Origin: Clostridia bacterium
GTDB taxonomy: Bacteria > Bacillota > Clostridia > Lachnospirales > JAOARL01
Assembly: GCA_025210555.1 (NCBI GenBank)
Contig: JAOARL010000006.1
Span: 1-50,216 of the forward strand
Reading direction: 5' to 3'
DNA: 50,216 nt
Shown here: in pieces, positions 15,123-24,561 of the stretch
Layout: each line of letters opens with the position of its first letter
Numbering within the stretch: the first letter of the stretch is position 1
Program-made: the position numbers and the translations under genes
The notes under the pieces: generated by a model
Told to the model about the DNA's origin: nothing
The model's input: the letters and a program-made list of their open reading frames with translations, nothing else
The model's database searches: none

Positions 15123-16280
15123 TTAACTAGCTGTATCTTCTACACCGAAGACTTTAACACTCGCTTCAATTTCTTCATCTTGAGCTTCTCTTTTTATCAT
15201 ACTCTCAATATTACCTTCAGATATTCTATCTTTAATTATACCTATTACATCTACTGTTTCTGATTCCCCTGATATTATCTTTAATATATCATCTCTAAGT
15301 GGTGTATCATAATATGCAAAATCATTTACAATAGTTTCTGCTTTTGCATAATCCTCTGCTAACCTTCCAAGCTTATCTTTTGTCATATTCATATCATTAA
15401 AATATTCTTCTGCATTTTTATTATACTTTGCAACATTTTTTCCTTTTTTAAAGTGATTCTTTATTTTAGCAACTGTCTCAACATACATAACTGCTTCTTC
15501 AGATTCCATTTTTTCTTCACCTAACATTGCAAAAAAGCTCATATCTTGTTCTTGCTGAATTTCCACTTTGAGATCATTATTAGTTAACATTTTACAAAGA
15601 CCTTTTACTGCATCATTATTAAGATTTTTCTTTTTATTAAGCATATTATGAACTATTACTTGTTTATCTCTATCATCTATATTTTTACCTATTATTATAG
15701 CCTTAGCTAAACTTAAGTTTCCATTTAAATATGACTCAAATACGTCTTTATGCAGATTAGCCACAGCCATACCCGCATCAGCTATTGATTTGTTTAGTGA
15801 TATTCCTTTATCTTTTAAATCTTCTTTTGTCGCTTCAACCGTTCTAAAAATCATAGCAGCGTCTACTACTCTACCATTACCATCAGCTATATTAACACAT
15901 GCTCCTAAAACCTTAGCGATTTTTATCTCTGCTTCTTCTTTTTCAGATTCATCTAAATCCGAATATTTATTTGGTAAAACTTTTTCTATATCAATACTTA
16001 CTTCATCAACAAAAACCTCTGTGTCTAATTCCTCACATGCTAGAGCTTTTGCATATCTATGATGTCCATTAATTATATAAAGTTTATCTTTTTTTCTATG
16101 TGCCATAAAAGATCCCAAATACAAAGAATTAAATTTAGCATCTGTTAAATCATCAACCACTCCATTTTCATCGCATCCATCTTTATATTGATAATCTTCT
16201 GCGGAGCATTCAAGTTCAGATAAGTTTCTTACGCTTTTTGTAATATCAATTTTGCCTAATCTTATATCTTTTAATCTCAT
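15123..16280 (-). CDS. ParB/Spo0J-type nuclease-domain protein, stand-alone
   Basis: The 385-aa protein begins with a ParB N-terminal domain: an IRLGKIDITKSVRN strand start, then YIINGHHRYAKAL at about residues 68-80, the GHHR version of the ParB/sulfiredoxin phosphate-binding motif. The middle (about 110-250) is helical and includes SIADAGMAVANLHKDVFESY, which may be an HTH. The C-terminus is acidic and helical with no family I know. No parA lies nearby, so chromosome partition is unlikely; related domains occur in phage and plasmid proteins and DNA-modification loci. It precedes a Nudix gene in a likely operon. Confidence 0.7.
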   Translation of the reverse strand: MRLKDIRLGKIDITKSVRNLSELECSAEDYQYKDGCDENGVVDDLTDAKFNSLYLGSFMAHRKKDKLYIINGHHRYAKALACEELDTEVFVDEVSIDIEKVLPNKYSDLDESEKEEAEIKIAKVLGACVNIADGNGRVVDAAMIFRTVEATKEDLKDKGISLNKSIADAGMAVANLHKDVFESYLNGNLSLAKAIIIGKNIDDRDKQVIVHNMLNKKKNLNNDAVKGLCKMLTNNDLKVEIQQEQDMSFFAMLGEEKMESEEAVMYVETVAKIKNHFKKGKNVAKYNKNAEEYFNDMNMTKDKLGRLAEDYAKAETIVNDFAYYDTPLRDDILKIISGESETVDVIGIIKDRISEGNIESMIKREAQDEEIEASVKVFGVEDTAS

Positions 16281-16380
16281 CTTATACCTCCTATCATTTT
16301 ATGTACACTATCTATATTTTAACAAACTAATCATTATTTTACAATTAAATATTTGAATTTTCAGATTTTTTTGTGTTTCT

Positions 16381-16409
16381 TTGCCTATTTCCTTATTCTA
16401 TGGTAAAAT
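16381..16409 (+). promoter_or_regulatory. Promoter of the small membrane peptide-ychF operon
   Basis: TTGCCT (16381-16386), a 17-bp spacer and TAAAAT (16404-16409) preceded by TGG (extended -10) lie about 28 bp before the 51-aa ORF. Confidence 0.6.
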
Positions 16410-16436
16410 ATCTTAGTTGAATTGGAGGAGATTTAT

Positions 16437-16592
16437 ATGAAAAACAAAAAATTTGTTCGTAGAAATGCCCAAAAAGAAAATACAGTGAAAATGACTGAAA
16501 AAAAGAAAAATCTTTTTATAGGTCTTAGTGTATTTGCTGTAATAATATCTTTTGTTAAAGGATTTATAATAGGAAGAATAACTAAAAAATAA
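16437..16592 (+). CDS. 51-aa single-pass membrane peptide
   Basis: The ORF starts at ATG 16437 with a strong RBS (GGAGGAG six bases upstream) and ends 11 bp before ychF, whose RBS (AAAGGAG) overlaps its stop. The first 26 residues are highly basic (MKNKKFVRR and EKKKN), followed by one hydrophobic segment, LFIGLSVFAVIISFVKGFII. The tail is basic (GRITKK). It is likely a small inner-membrane protein with its N-terminus in the cytoplasm. I do not recognise a family. Its position between a good promoter and ychF argues that it is real. Confidence 0.7.
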   Translation: MKNKKFVRRNAQKENTVKMTEKKKNLFIGLSVFAVIISFVKGFIIGRITKK

Positions 16593-16603
16593 AGGAGTAC
16601 AAA

Positions 16604-17695
16604 ATGAAATTAGGAATTGTTGGTTTGCCAAATGTTGGTAAAAGTACGTTATTCAATTGTTTAACTAATGCTAAGGGAGCAGAAGCTGCTAACTACCCTT
16701 TCTGTACGATTGAACCTAACGTTGGTATAGTTACTGTACCAGATGAAAGAGAAGAAAAATTAAGAGATATGTATGATTCTCAGAAAATAGTACCTGCTGT
16801 AATTGAGTTTGTTGATATTGCAGGATTAGTTAAAGGTGCTAGTAAAGGTGAAGGTCTTGGAAACAAGTTCTTATCACACATTAGAGAAGTAGATGCTATT
16901 GTTCACGTTGTTAGATGTTTTGAAGATCCTAACGTAGTTCATGTTGATGGTTCTATTGACCCTATTAGAGATATAGAAACAATTAACTTAGAACTTATTT
17001 TTGCAGATCTTGAAACAACTGATAAGAGACTTCAAAAAGCAGTTAAAGAAGCTCGTGGAGATAAGAAAATGAATGTAGTTGTAGATGCTCTTACAGGACT
17101 TAAAGCTCACTTAGAATCTAATAAAGCTGCTAGAGGATATGAAATGCCTGAGCAAGCTGCTGATTTATTAACTGACTTTAATCTTCTTACTTCTAAACCT
17201 ATTCTTTATGCAGCAAACGTTGCTGAAGATGAAGTTTCTGAAGAAGACAATGAATTTGTTAAGAAAGTTAGAGGATATGCAACTGAAGAAAACAATGAAG
17301 TATTCAAAGTTTCAGCTAAACTTGAAGAAGAGTTAGCAGATCTTGATGGTGATGAGAAGACTATGTTCCTTGAAGATTTAGGAATTAAATACACTGGTCT
17401 TGATTTAATAATAGCTGCTAGTTACAGATTATTAGGACTTATAAGCTACTTTACAGCTGGTCCAAAAGAAATTCATAGCTGGACTATTAAAGATGGTACA
17501 AAAGGGCCTGGTGCTGCTGGTAGAATTCATACGGACTTTGAAAAAGGTTTCATTAGAGCTGAGGTTGTGTCATATGCTGATTTAATGAACTCAGGATCTA
17601 TGGCTAAGGCTAAAGAAAGTGGACTTGTAAGAATGGAAGGAAAAGACTACGTTGTTAAAGATGGAGATGTTATCCTATTCCACTTTAGTTCATAA
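16604..17695 (+). CDS. ychF: YchF family redox-regulated ATPase (Obg-like)
   Basis: This 363-aa protein is full length for YchF. The G1 loop is GLPNVGKST (7-15), G2/G3 region [20 protein letters not shown], and the G4 position reads ANVAED in place of NKxD, the change that makes YchF prefer ATP over GTP. A helical coiled-coil insert (about 125-190) and a C-terminal TGS domain (about 280-363, ending [10 protein letters not shown]) follow. It binds ribosomes and is linked to oxidative and translational stress. The gene ends at a bidirectional terminator (17706-17744). Confidence 0.96.
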   Translation: MKLGIVGLPNVGKSTLFNCLTNAKGAEAANYPFCTIEPNVGIVTVPDEREEKLRDMYDSQKIVPAVIEFVDIAGLVKGASKGEGLGNKFLSHIREVDAIVHVVRCFEDPNVVHVDGSIDPIRDIETINLELIFADLETTDKRLQKAVKEARGDKKMNVVVDALTGLKAHLESNKAARGYEMPEQAADLLTDFNLLTSKPILYAANVAEDEVSEEDNEFVKKVRGYATEENNEVFKVSAKLEEELADLDGDEKTMFLEDLGIKYTGLDLIIAASYRLLGLISYFTAGPKEIHSWTIKDGTKGPGAAGRIHTDFEKGFIRAEVVSYADLMNSGSMAKAKESGLVRMEGKDYVVKDGDVILFHFSS

Positions 17696-17705
17696 TATAT
17701 AAGTA

Positions 17706-17744
17706 ATAAAAAAAGGACGATTCAATATTGAATCGTCCTTTTTA
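17706..17744. terminator. Bidirectional intrinsic terminator between ychF and the gene at 17742
   Basis: AAGGACGATTCAA and its exact complement flank a short centre and carry A-runs on one side and T-runs on the other, so it can end ychF (plus) and the unknown gene (minus). Confidence 0.9.
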
Positions 17745-19043
17745 AAATGCCATTTGTTTACCACTTATTTGTACTTTCTGGCAACCCAAATTATCATCAT
17801 ATATTCCTTCGCTTTCAAATCTATCTTCAACTCTTTTTGATAAAAATTCAAAACCTTCTATTGAAAGTTCTCTAGCTTTATCTACAAAATTTAAATAGTC
17901 TTGATATTCTTCATCACTTTTTGCAACTTTTATAATCAAACCACTTTGCTTAGCATTGTCTACTTGACCTTCTTCTGGCAAGCTATGCACAAAACTTAAT
18001 AATTCATTAGGTGTTACTTCATCCGACCAAACATTTTTAAATAAAGCTATATTTTCGGAATAAACATTAAACAATGAATCTTCAACTTCTATAACCTCAA
18101 GTATATTATCATTAACTATCAAATTTAAGTTATTAGAAAGTTCCGGTATTGCTATAAATTTTTGATTAATATTTCTAAAACTAGAATCTAAAAATATCTT
18201 AATGTTATCATCTAACATCTCCATTGCTTCTGAATTTTGAATAAGCTCTATATATTCTTTTAAATTATTTATTCCACTTAAGTACATTTTATTATTTTTA
18301 AATGATTCTCTTATATCTTTAAAAAGAATTTGCTCATCTATTCCTTTTCCATCAAATTTAAGCGCTCTTTTAACTTCTAAATCTCTCTCTCTTAATTTTG
18401 TGTTTCTTCTTTCTCTCTGTTCCTTTGCTCCTTCTATTGATTTTATCCTATGTTCATTAGCTTGAACTAATGAATTATATATTTTTTCACCTTTTAATTC
18501 GCCATTATAATATTTAAGAATTCTTAACTTAACTTCTTTATCTATTGATTCATCATTAAAAAAACTTTTAATATTTAGAGTACAGTACTCTCTATAATAT
18601 TCTTCCAAAGCTCTTTCATTTAAATCATCTACACTAAAATTACTTACTACCCTCATTCGCACATATTTAGCTGCTACTTTCCCTCTTATTATATCTCTTG
18701 TCTCATCACTAGTAATTTTATCTACTGATTCAATCATCTCATCTAGCTTTCTTCCTTTTTTCAATTCATGTTCCATACTTGAAACCATAGATTTTATAAC
18801 TTTTTTTGTTACATTTTGAGGACAATTCTCTTCAACATCATTAACAAAATGTCCTATATCGAATTTTCCTTCCTTACAATACCTTTGTTTAATAAATCCA
18901 CTTACCGTCTGTATAACTCTTTTTTTATCTTTTCTCATTGTTTTCTTTGAAAACTCAAGTCCAAATATTCCTTTCGCAATCTGTATAGACAAATTTTCAT
19001 TAAATTTTCCCATTTGTCTTACATTGTTTTTATTCTGATCCAT
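17742..19043 (-). CDS. Unrecognised 433-aa soluble protein
   Basis: The protein is long, hydrophilic and mostly helical, with heptad-like charged stretches (for example AKEQRERRNTKLRERDLEVK at about residue 210). It has no signal peptide, membrane segment, P-loop, HTH or catalytic motif I can name. Its promoter is strong (19077-19104) and separate from the upstream pair, from which it is split by a terminator. The RBS is GGAGGA. It shares orientation and a similar Lys/Asn/Asp-rich composition with the genes at 19132-20696, which suggests a functional group, but that is inference. Confidence 0.6.
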   Translation of the reverse strand: MDQNKNNVRQMGKFNENLSIQIAKGIFGLEFSKKTMRKDKKRVIQTVSGFIKQRYCKEGKFDIGHFVNDVEENCPQNVTKKVIKSMVSSMEHELKKGRKLDEMIESVDKITSDETRDIIRGKVAAKYVRMRVVSNFSVDDLNERALEEYYREYCTLNIKSFFNDESIDKEVKLRILKYYNGELKGEKIYNSLVQANEHRIKSIEGAKEQRERRNTKLRERDLEVKRALKFDGKGIDEQILFKDIRESFKNNKMYLSGINNLKEYIELIQNSEAMEMLDDNIKIFLDSSFRNINQKFIAIPELSNNLNLIVNDNILEVIEVEDSLFNVYSENIALFKNVWSDEVTPNELLSFVHSLPEEGQVDNAKQSGLIIKVAKSDEEYQDYLNFVDKARELSIEGFEFLSKRVEDRFESEGIYDDNLGCQKVQISGKQMAF

Positions 19044-19076
19044 AATCGTCCTCCTTTTTTTATAATATTAGGAGTT

Positions 19077-19104
19077 ATTATACTACGATTTTTAATATTG
19101 TCAA
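19077..19104 (-). promoter_or_regulatory. Consensus sigma-A promoter of the 433-aa protein gene
   Basis: On the minus strand TTGACA (19099-19104), a 16-bp spacer and TATAAT (19077-19082) are both perfect hexamers, a strength unusual in this window. Confidence 0.85.
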
Positions 19105-19115
19105 TATATTTCGAC

Positions 19116-19141
19116 AAAAAAAGAATGCTTTTTAAGCATTC
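19116..19141 (-). terminator. Intrinsic terminator after the 215-aa protein gene
   Basis: On the minus strand GAAUGCUU and AAGCAUUC form an 8-bp stem containing the stop codon, followed by a U-run. Confidence 0.85.
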
Positions 19142-19779
19142 ATCTCTCTAAGTGTTACAGCATTTTCTTCTATTTCTAAAATCTCTTTAAATGATTTTAC
19201 TATTTCAAGCCTTCCTTCACCAAATTCAAAAGTCTCTGATAGTTTTCCAACTTTTTCAAGTTCTGTAATTATAGCCAGTTTTTCTTCTTTAAATGATACT
19301 ATATCTTTAACGCCTGGTGATTGATTTGAATAAAAATAATTCTTACCTAAAAACCCTAACTTTCTTGAACTCTCTAACATATATGGAAATCTATCGGCAT
19401 ATTCACTATAATCAAGTCTCTTAAACTCAACTTCATCAAAAACTTCACCTATTTCATCCCTTATTTTCCTAACTCTATGTGTAGTAATATCATCTATATA
19501 ATCTAGCCCAATTTGAGCAACCTCATTCATTTGATTACATACCTTTTTATTAATTTTTTCTTCTTTATATTGATGTTTAGCATATTCTATTCTTATTTCT
19601 TCAATCTGTCTTATATAAATATCTATATCTCTATCTACATTAATACCATCTAAGAACTTAAGCTCTACATCAAACCCTTTGAGTAGTTTCAATAACTTAT
19701 ATTTATAAAATATATGTGTATCTTTTTCCATTGAACTTAAAGCACCCATATCACTTTCTAATTCATTAAATCTTATCAT
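19132..19779 (-). CDS. Unrecognised 215-aa soluble protein
   Basis: The protein is helical and charged with no recognisable motif, signal peptide or membrane segment. Its start overlaps the stop of the gene at 19776-20696 by four bases (ATGA type), so the two are translationally coupled. The terminator at 19116-19141 includes its stop codon. No function can be assigned. Confidence 0.6.
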   Translation of the reverse strand: MIRFNELESDMGALSSMEKDTHIFYKYKLLKLLKGFDVELKFLDGINVDRDIDIYIRQIEEIRIEYAKHQYKEEKINKKVCNQMNEVAQIGLDYIDDITTHRVRKIRDEIGEVFDEVEFKRLDYSEYADRFPYMLESSRKLGFLGKNYFYSNQSPGVKDIVSFKEEKLAIITELEKVGKLSETFEFGEGRLEIVKSFKEILEIEENAVTLREMNA

Positions 19780-20696
19780 TCTAATTCGCCCTCTTCTTCT
19801 ATCTCTTTAAACATATCTACAGCTTTGTCTTTATTAAATTTATCTTTAATTTTTTGTCCATATAACTCTTCTAACTTTTCTTTCATAATATATGGCATTT
19901 CAAACTTCTCTTCATCATCAACAACATGTTTTAGTGCATTTATTTCATTAGTATTTTTATTCCTATCAAAATTATGAATAATATCTTTTATTTTGGTTTT
20001 GTCTAATCCAAACATTTCATAAGTACCATTATATTCATCAACATGGCTATCAACTGTCTCATTAAATTTATCAACTCTTGCATCTTCCAGCACTTTATAA
20101 AAGTTTTTACCAAAACTTATTTGCGAATATCTAGATCTAAGTCTCTTATCATCGATGTATAAATATTTACCTGATGCATCATCATATTCTATATCTGAAT
20201 TGTATCTTACCAATTTTTTTAGCAACATCCTCTTAACTACTATATCATTTTCAATACTATCTCCGTAATTTCTTACAATAGTCATACAACCTTGCTTAGT
20301 TGCTCTTTTTACAATCGTTTCCAAATCTAGTTCTTTTACTACGAATGTTCCTTCTATCTTATCATTTAGTCCTATGTTTTTTCTTACTACTTCTGCTTCT
20401 TCTGGCAAAAATCCACCAGTATTATTTTGAAATGATGTATATACTGATATCATTCTTGATATATTCTTATGGCCAGCTATCTCATTTATAGCACTAGGGT
20501 TAGCGCTACTAACAAATTCAATAAGGCTGCTTAAGTCTGTAACATTTTCACTAATGTAAAAACCTTTATCTCTTAAGAACTTATCAAACATTTCGTATAC
20601 CTTTTCTTTGTGCATTCTAGTTATTATTTTGTCTCCATATTCAATTTTTAAAATTTTTTTAATTGTAGTAATTCCAAATCTGACATCTCTATTCAT
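19776..20696 (-). CDS. Unrecognised 306-aa soluble protein
   Basis: The protein is hydrophilic with a basic N-terminus (MNRDVRFGITTIKKILKIEY) and an acidic C-terminus (EIEEEGELE). I see no P-loop, HTH, nuclease or membrane signature. The segment GHKNISRMISVYTSFQNNTG and several Tyr/Asp-rich stretches do not match a family I know. It is the first gene of a coupled pair with 19132-19779 and lies downstream of nothing obvious; thiI ends at a terminator on the other side. Function unknown. Confidence 0.6.
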   Translation of the reverse strand: MNRDVRFGITTIKKILKIEYGDKIITRMHKEKVYEMFDKFLRDKGFYISENVTDLSSLIEFVSSANPSAINEIAGHKNISRMISVYTSFQNNTGGFLPEEAEVVRKNIGLNDKIEGTFVVKELDLETIVKRATKQGCMTIVRNYGDSIENDIVVKRMLLKKLVRYNSDIEYDDASGKYLYIDDKRLRSRYSQISFGKNFYKVLEDARVDKFNETVDSHVDEYNGTYEMFGLDKTKIKDIIHNFDRNKNTNEINALKHVVDDEEKFEMPYIMKEKLEELYGQKIKDKFNKDKAVDMFKEIEEEGELE

Positions 20697-20756
20697 ACTC
20701 CACCTCTATATTTGAATATATTCTATTTTCGTGGAATTGTCAAACTTTTCAAACAA

Positions 20757-20782
20757 ATAGAGATGGTAATTACCATCTCTAT
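20757..20782 (-). terminator. Terminator at the end of thiI
   Basis: A perfect 26-bp palindrome (ATAGAGATGGTAA and its complement) overlaps the thiI stop; on the minus strand it is followed by TTGTTTG, a modest U-tract. Confidence 0.7.
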
Positions 20783-21951
20783 ACTTTAAACACTTCAATT
20801 CCTTCTATAGCCTTTTCAATAAGATCATCTAGATTTTCAATGTTTGCTTCATCTTCAATTACTTTTTCTGCATTACCTTTTATTTCAGGATGTTTAGCTA
20901 AAAACACTGTACAGCAATCTTCATATGGAAGTATTGATGTTTCAAAAGTATCAATCTTATTAGCTATATCAATTATCTCTGTTTTATCCATACCAATAAG
21001 CGGTCTAAAGATTGGTAATGTTGTTGCTGAGTTAGTTACAACTAAGTTATCCATAGTTTGACTAGCAACTTGCCCTATACTTTCTCCTGTTACAAGTGCT
21101 TGAGCTTTATTATTTATAGCTACTTTTTCAGCTATTTTGTACATTATTCTTCTCATTATAAGTGTATAATATCTATCTTTACACTTTCCAACCATTTCTT
21201 GTTGTATTTCAGTAAATGGAACAACATGAAGTTTAAAATGTCCCGTGTATTTAGCAACTTTTCTTCCAAGTTCTACAACTTTTTCTTTTGCTCTATCACT
21301 TGTATATGGGTAGCTATGGAAATATATTCCTTCAACTTCTACCCCTCTTTTAGCAACCATCCAAGATGCTACTGGAGAATCAATCCCTCCTGATAAAAGT
21401 GATAATGCTTTACCGTTAGTTCCCATTGGCATTCCACCTGGTCCAACATATTCTTTTGAATAAATATATGCATTTTCTCTTATTTCTATTCTTACTCTTA
21501 CTTCTGGCTTTTTAACATCTACTGTTAAGTTATCCATTCCTTCTAATATATGAGCACCTGCCTCAACGGCAATCTGCATAGAATCTAAATGATACTTCTT
21601 ATCTGATCTCTTTGCCTCAACTTTAAAAGTATAAGCTTTATCACTATATAATTCCTTAACGTGATTGAGCGCTACTTCTTTTACATTATCAAAGCTCTTA
21701 TCTTCTATCATAATAACTGGCGCTACATATATAATTCCAAATATACTTGTAAGTATATCTACAATTTTTTCATCACTAAAGTTATCATCGTTAGGAATGA
21801 CTGTAAGTCTTCCTTGAATTTTCTCTACTGTAAAATCTCCATGCTTCTTTAAAGCACCTCTAATTGTTTTAACTAGTCTGTTTTCAAATATGTATCTGTT
21901 CTTACCTTTTATAGCAAGCTCTCCATATTTAATTAAATATATTTTTTTCAT
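20779..21951 (-). CDS. thiI: tRNA 4-thiouridine synthase ThiI
   Basis: This 390-aa enzyme transfers sulfur to U8 of tRNA. It shows an N-terminal ferredoxin-like/THUMP region (about 1-165) and a PP-loop ATPase domain with SGGIDSPVASW at about 183. It lacks the C-terminal rhodanese domain found in enteric ThiI, as is usual in Firmicutes, so sulfur must arrive from a partner desulfurase. The partner is encoded five bases upstream (21956-23101), which fits. Conserved YTLIMRRIMYKIAE and TGESIGQVASQT motifs are present. Confidence 0.95.
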   Translation of the reverse strand: MKKIYLIKYGELAIKGKNRYIFENRLVKTIRGALKKHGDFTVEKIQGRLTVIPNDDNFSDEKIVDILTSIFGIIYVAPVIMIEDKSFDNVKEVALNHVKELYSDKAYTFKVEAKRSDKKYHLDSMQIAVEAGAHILEGMDNLTVDVKKPEVRVRIEIRENAYIYSKEYVGPGGMPMGTNGKALSLLSGGIDSPVASWMVAKRGVEVEGIYFHSYPYTSDRAKEKVVELGRKVAKYTGHFKLHVVPFTEIQQEMVGKCKDRYYTLIMRRIMYKIAEKVAINNKAQALVTGESIGQVASQTMDNLVVTNSATTLPIFRPLIGMDKTEIIDIANKIDTFETSILPYEDCCTVFLAKHPEIKGNAEKVIEDEANIENLDDLIEKAIEGIEVFKV

Positions 21952-21955
21952 CTAT

Positions 21956-23101
21956 TTACCTCATTATCTTTCTAAACATATCTATATGTTTCTTTAATTT
22001 TTCTACTACGTAGTCCATATCTTCAGTGCTATTATATTTAGAAAAACTAAATCTTAAAGATGAATCAATATCTTTAGCATCTATTCCTATGGCCTTTAAT
22101 ACCCCACTCATTGATGGTTTGTTTGATGAACATGCAGATCCTGATGATACGTATATACCATCACTCTCAAGCGCATGAAGAAGAACTTCTGATCTTACTC
22201 CTTTAAATACCATATCAGCTACATGGTATGCACTCTTTTCTACATCTTCTCCTATTAAATATGAATCCTTTATTTCTGCTTCTACCTTACTTACAAAATA
22301 CTCTTTCACTTTTTTTATATCTTCTCTACCGATTTCCATTTCTTTTGTAGCAAGTCCTAAAGCAGCAATATAAGGAACATTCTCAGTTCCAGATCTAAAA
22401 TCATTTTGCTGATGTCCACCTATTAAAAGTGGTCTTACTTTTAGTCCTTTTTTAACATATAAAGCACCAATACCTTTTGGTGCGTGTATTTTATGTCCTG
22501 ATATAGATAACATATCTATTTTAGACTTTCTAGCATCTATATCATACTTTCCATATGACTGTACCCCATCAACATGGAAAAGTGTATCTTTATTTTTATT
22601 TTTTATTATATTACCTATTTTTTCTAAATCTTGAATTGTTCCTATTTCGTTATTTATATGCATTATACTAACTAATACTGTATCTTCAGTAATTAAATTT
22701 TCTAACTCATCCAAATCTACATATCCTTTACTATCTACATTCAAATAATCTACTTTTGCCCCTTCATCCTCTAAAAATCTAAATGACTCAAGAACTGATG
22801 GGTGCTCTATTCTAGTAGTTATATAATGATTGCCTTCTCTTTTATATCCTTTATATGTTCCTAAAATAGCAGTATTATTTGATTCTGTACCACAAGAAGT
22901 AAAATATACTTCTCCTTCATTTACATTAAGTTTATTACTTATTATCTCTTTTGCTTCTTTTATGTATTTCTCAGCATCCATACCTTTTCTATGAAGTGAT
23001 GATGGATTACCATAATCTTCTCCTAATACTTTAGAGATTAACTCTATAACTGAACTAGATACTCTAGTAGTTGATGCATTATCTAAATATATCTCTTTCA
23101 C
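21956..23101 (-). CDS. Cysteine desulfurase (NifS/IscS family)
   Basis: The 381-aa PLP enzyme begins with the typical YLDNASTTRVS. It has NNEIGTIQD, the PLP lysine in SGHKIHAPKGIGAL (about 200) and the catalytic Cys in SSGSACSS (about 325), with a long-loop (group I) shape. Its start overlaps the stop of the MATE gene (ATGA), and thiI follows at once, so its main product is probably persulfide sulfur for tRNA thiolation. A role in Fe-S assembly cannot be excluded. Confidence 0.95.
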   Translation of the reverse strand: MKEIYLDNASTTRVSSSVIELISKVLGEDYGNPSSLHRKGMDAEKYIKEAKEIISNKLNVNEGEVYFTSCGTESNNTAILGTYKGYKREGNHYITTRIEHPSVLESFRFLEDEGAKVDYLNVDSKGYVDLDELENLITEDTVLVSIMHINNEIGTIQDLEKIGNIIKNKNKDTLFHVDGVQSYGKYDIDARKSKIDMLSISGHKIHAPKGIGALYVKKGLKVRPLLIGGHQQNDFRSGTENVPYIAALGLATKEMEIGREDIKKVKEYFVSKVEAEIKDSYLIGEDVEKSAYHVADMVFKGVRSEVLLHALESDGIYVSSGSACSSNKPSMSGVLKAIGIDAKDIDSSLRFSFSKYNSTEDMDYVVEKLKKHIDMFRKIMR

Positions 23102-24495
23102 TGCGCAGCCATCTCCTTTCTTAAAAGTCTTACTTCATAATAAAGCATTATAGCAGTTATTATTGCTGCTATAAAATCTGATATTGGAAATGCTGCTGCA
23201 AGTCCTGTTATACCATAAAACTTTGATAATATTAGTACTAGTGGAAGCAATAATATCATCTGTCTTAGAGCTGCTAAAACCATAGCTGCCCTTGCTTTTC
23301 CTATTGCTTGATATAGACTTGATACAACCATTTGGAATCCAACTATTGGTGTCATAATTATAACGACTCTCATAGCTAGAGCTCCCGTTTTAACAAGTTC
23401 TAAATCATCTTTTATAAATAATGCTGTTATAGGCTCTGCAAATCCCATTACAAGAATAAATCCAGCGATACATATATATGTATTAGCTTTAATTGCTTCA
23501 TGAGTTGCTTTTAACACTCTTTTTATATTATTTGCTCCGTAATTAAATCCAGCTATTGGTGCAAAACCTTGTAATACACCATATAGTGGCATAAGTATTA
23601 GCATATACACTCTAACTATTACACTAAATATAGCTAACATATCATCTTCATATGCTCCACTATTATGTTTTACTGCCCAGTTAATTGCAAATATAACTGT
23701 TATCATAGCTGCCTGCATTAAAAAATGTGAAATCCCTATTGCAAATATCTCTTTCATTTTTTCAAACTTAAGTTTAATATGAGTAAGATTTATTCTTGCA
23801 ACACCTTTGTTATGATAAAAGTAGTATAAAATATATAAGCAAGTAACACCTTCAGCTAAAATTGTAGCAAGTGCTGCTCCTGTCATTCCCATTCCTAATC
23901 CATTTATCTCTAATCCTAATATATTTAACTTATCAAATATGAAAAATGGATCTAATACTAAATTTGTTACTGATGCTAATAGCATAAGTCTCATTACCAT
24001 ATTTGCATGACCTTCTGCTCTAATAATCTCAGTTCCGACTATCTCGAAAAAGAAACACCCTAATCCCAGAGTAAGCACTACCATATATTCTCTTGCATAT
24101 GGCATCATTGCATCAGAAGCTCCAAAAAACCTTAATATAGGGTCAATATATATGTACCCAAGTGTGCTTATTATTATCGTTGCTATAAGTGTTAGAAAAA
24201 ACATATTTCCAACAGTATCATTTAGATCTTCTATCTTGCATGCACCAAAGCACCTAGATACTAAAGATCCTCCCCCAATACTAATAGTTTGAGCTACTGC
24301 CATTCCAAGCATCTGTATCATAAGTATTATAGCCATACTAGCTACAGCTATTTTACCTATACCTTGCCCTATAAATATTGTATCTATTACATTATGCATA
24401 GCTCTAACTAACATTCCGATTATCGCTGGCATAGATAAACTATATAAAAGTACTTGTATCTTTTCATTCTCTAACATCTGCTTACGTTTTTCCAT
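23098..24495 (-). CDS. MATE family multidrug/Na+ exporter
   Basis: This 465-aa protein has 12 hydrophobic segments in two homologous halves, with conserved AMHNVIDTIFIGQGIG (first half) and PIAGFNYGANN (second half) typical of MATE proteins. It should expel cationic drugs or toxic metabolites with a Na+ or H+ gradient. It starts a run with the desulfurase and thiI, overlapping by four bases; this linkage may be only transcriptional. Confidence 0.93.
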   Translation of the reverse strand: MEKRKQMLENEKIQVLLYSLSMPAIIGMLVRAMHNVIDTIFIGQGIGKIAVASMAIILMIQMLGMAVAQTISIGGGSLVSRCFGACKIEDLNDTVGNMFFLTLIATIIISTLGYIYIDPILRFFGASDAMMPYAREYMVVLTLGLGCFFFEIVGTEIIRAEGHANMVMRLMLLASVTNLVLDPFFIFDKLNILGLEINGLGMGMTGAALATILAEGVTCLYILYYFYHNKGVARINLTHIKLKFEKMKEIFAIGISHFLMQAAMITVIFAINWAVKHNSGAYEDDMLAIFSVIVRVYMLILMPLYGVLQGFAPIAGFNYGANNIKRVLKATHEAIKANTYICIAGFILVMGFAEPITALFIKDDLELVKTGALAMRVVIIMTPIVGFQMVVSSLYQAIGKARAAMVLAALRQMILLLPLVLILSKFYGITGLAAAFPISDFIAAIITAIMLYYEVRLLRKEMAAQ

Positions 24496-24561
24496 TTTGC
24501 ACCTCTTTTTCTAAATTTTCCTAACTAAACAATTATATTACATACCTTACTTATTTTCAAA

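Noticed and set aside
16413-16631. Minus-strand ORF of 72 codons over the ychF upstream region
   Set aside because: It is antisense to the 51-aa peptide gene, which has promoter and RBS; composition is that of a shadow frame.
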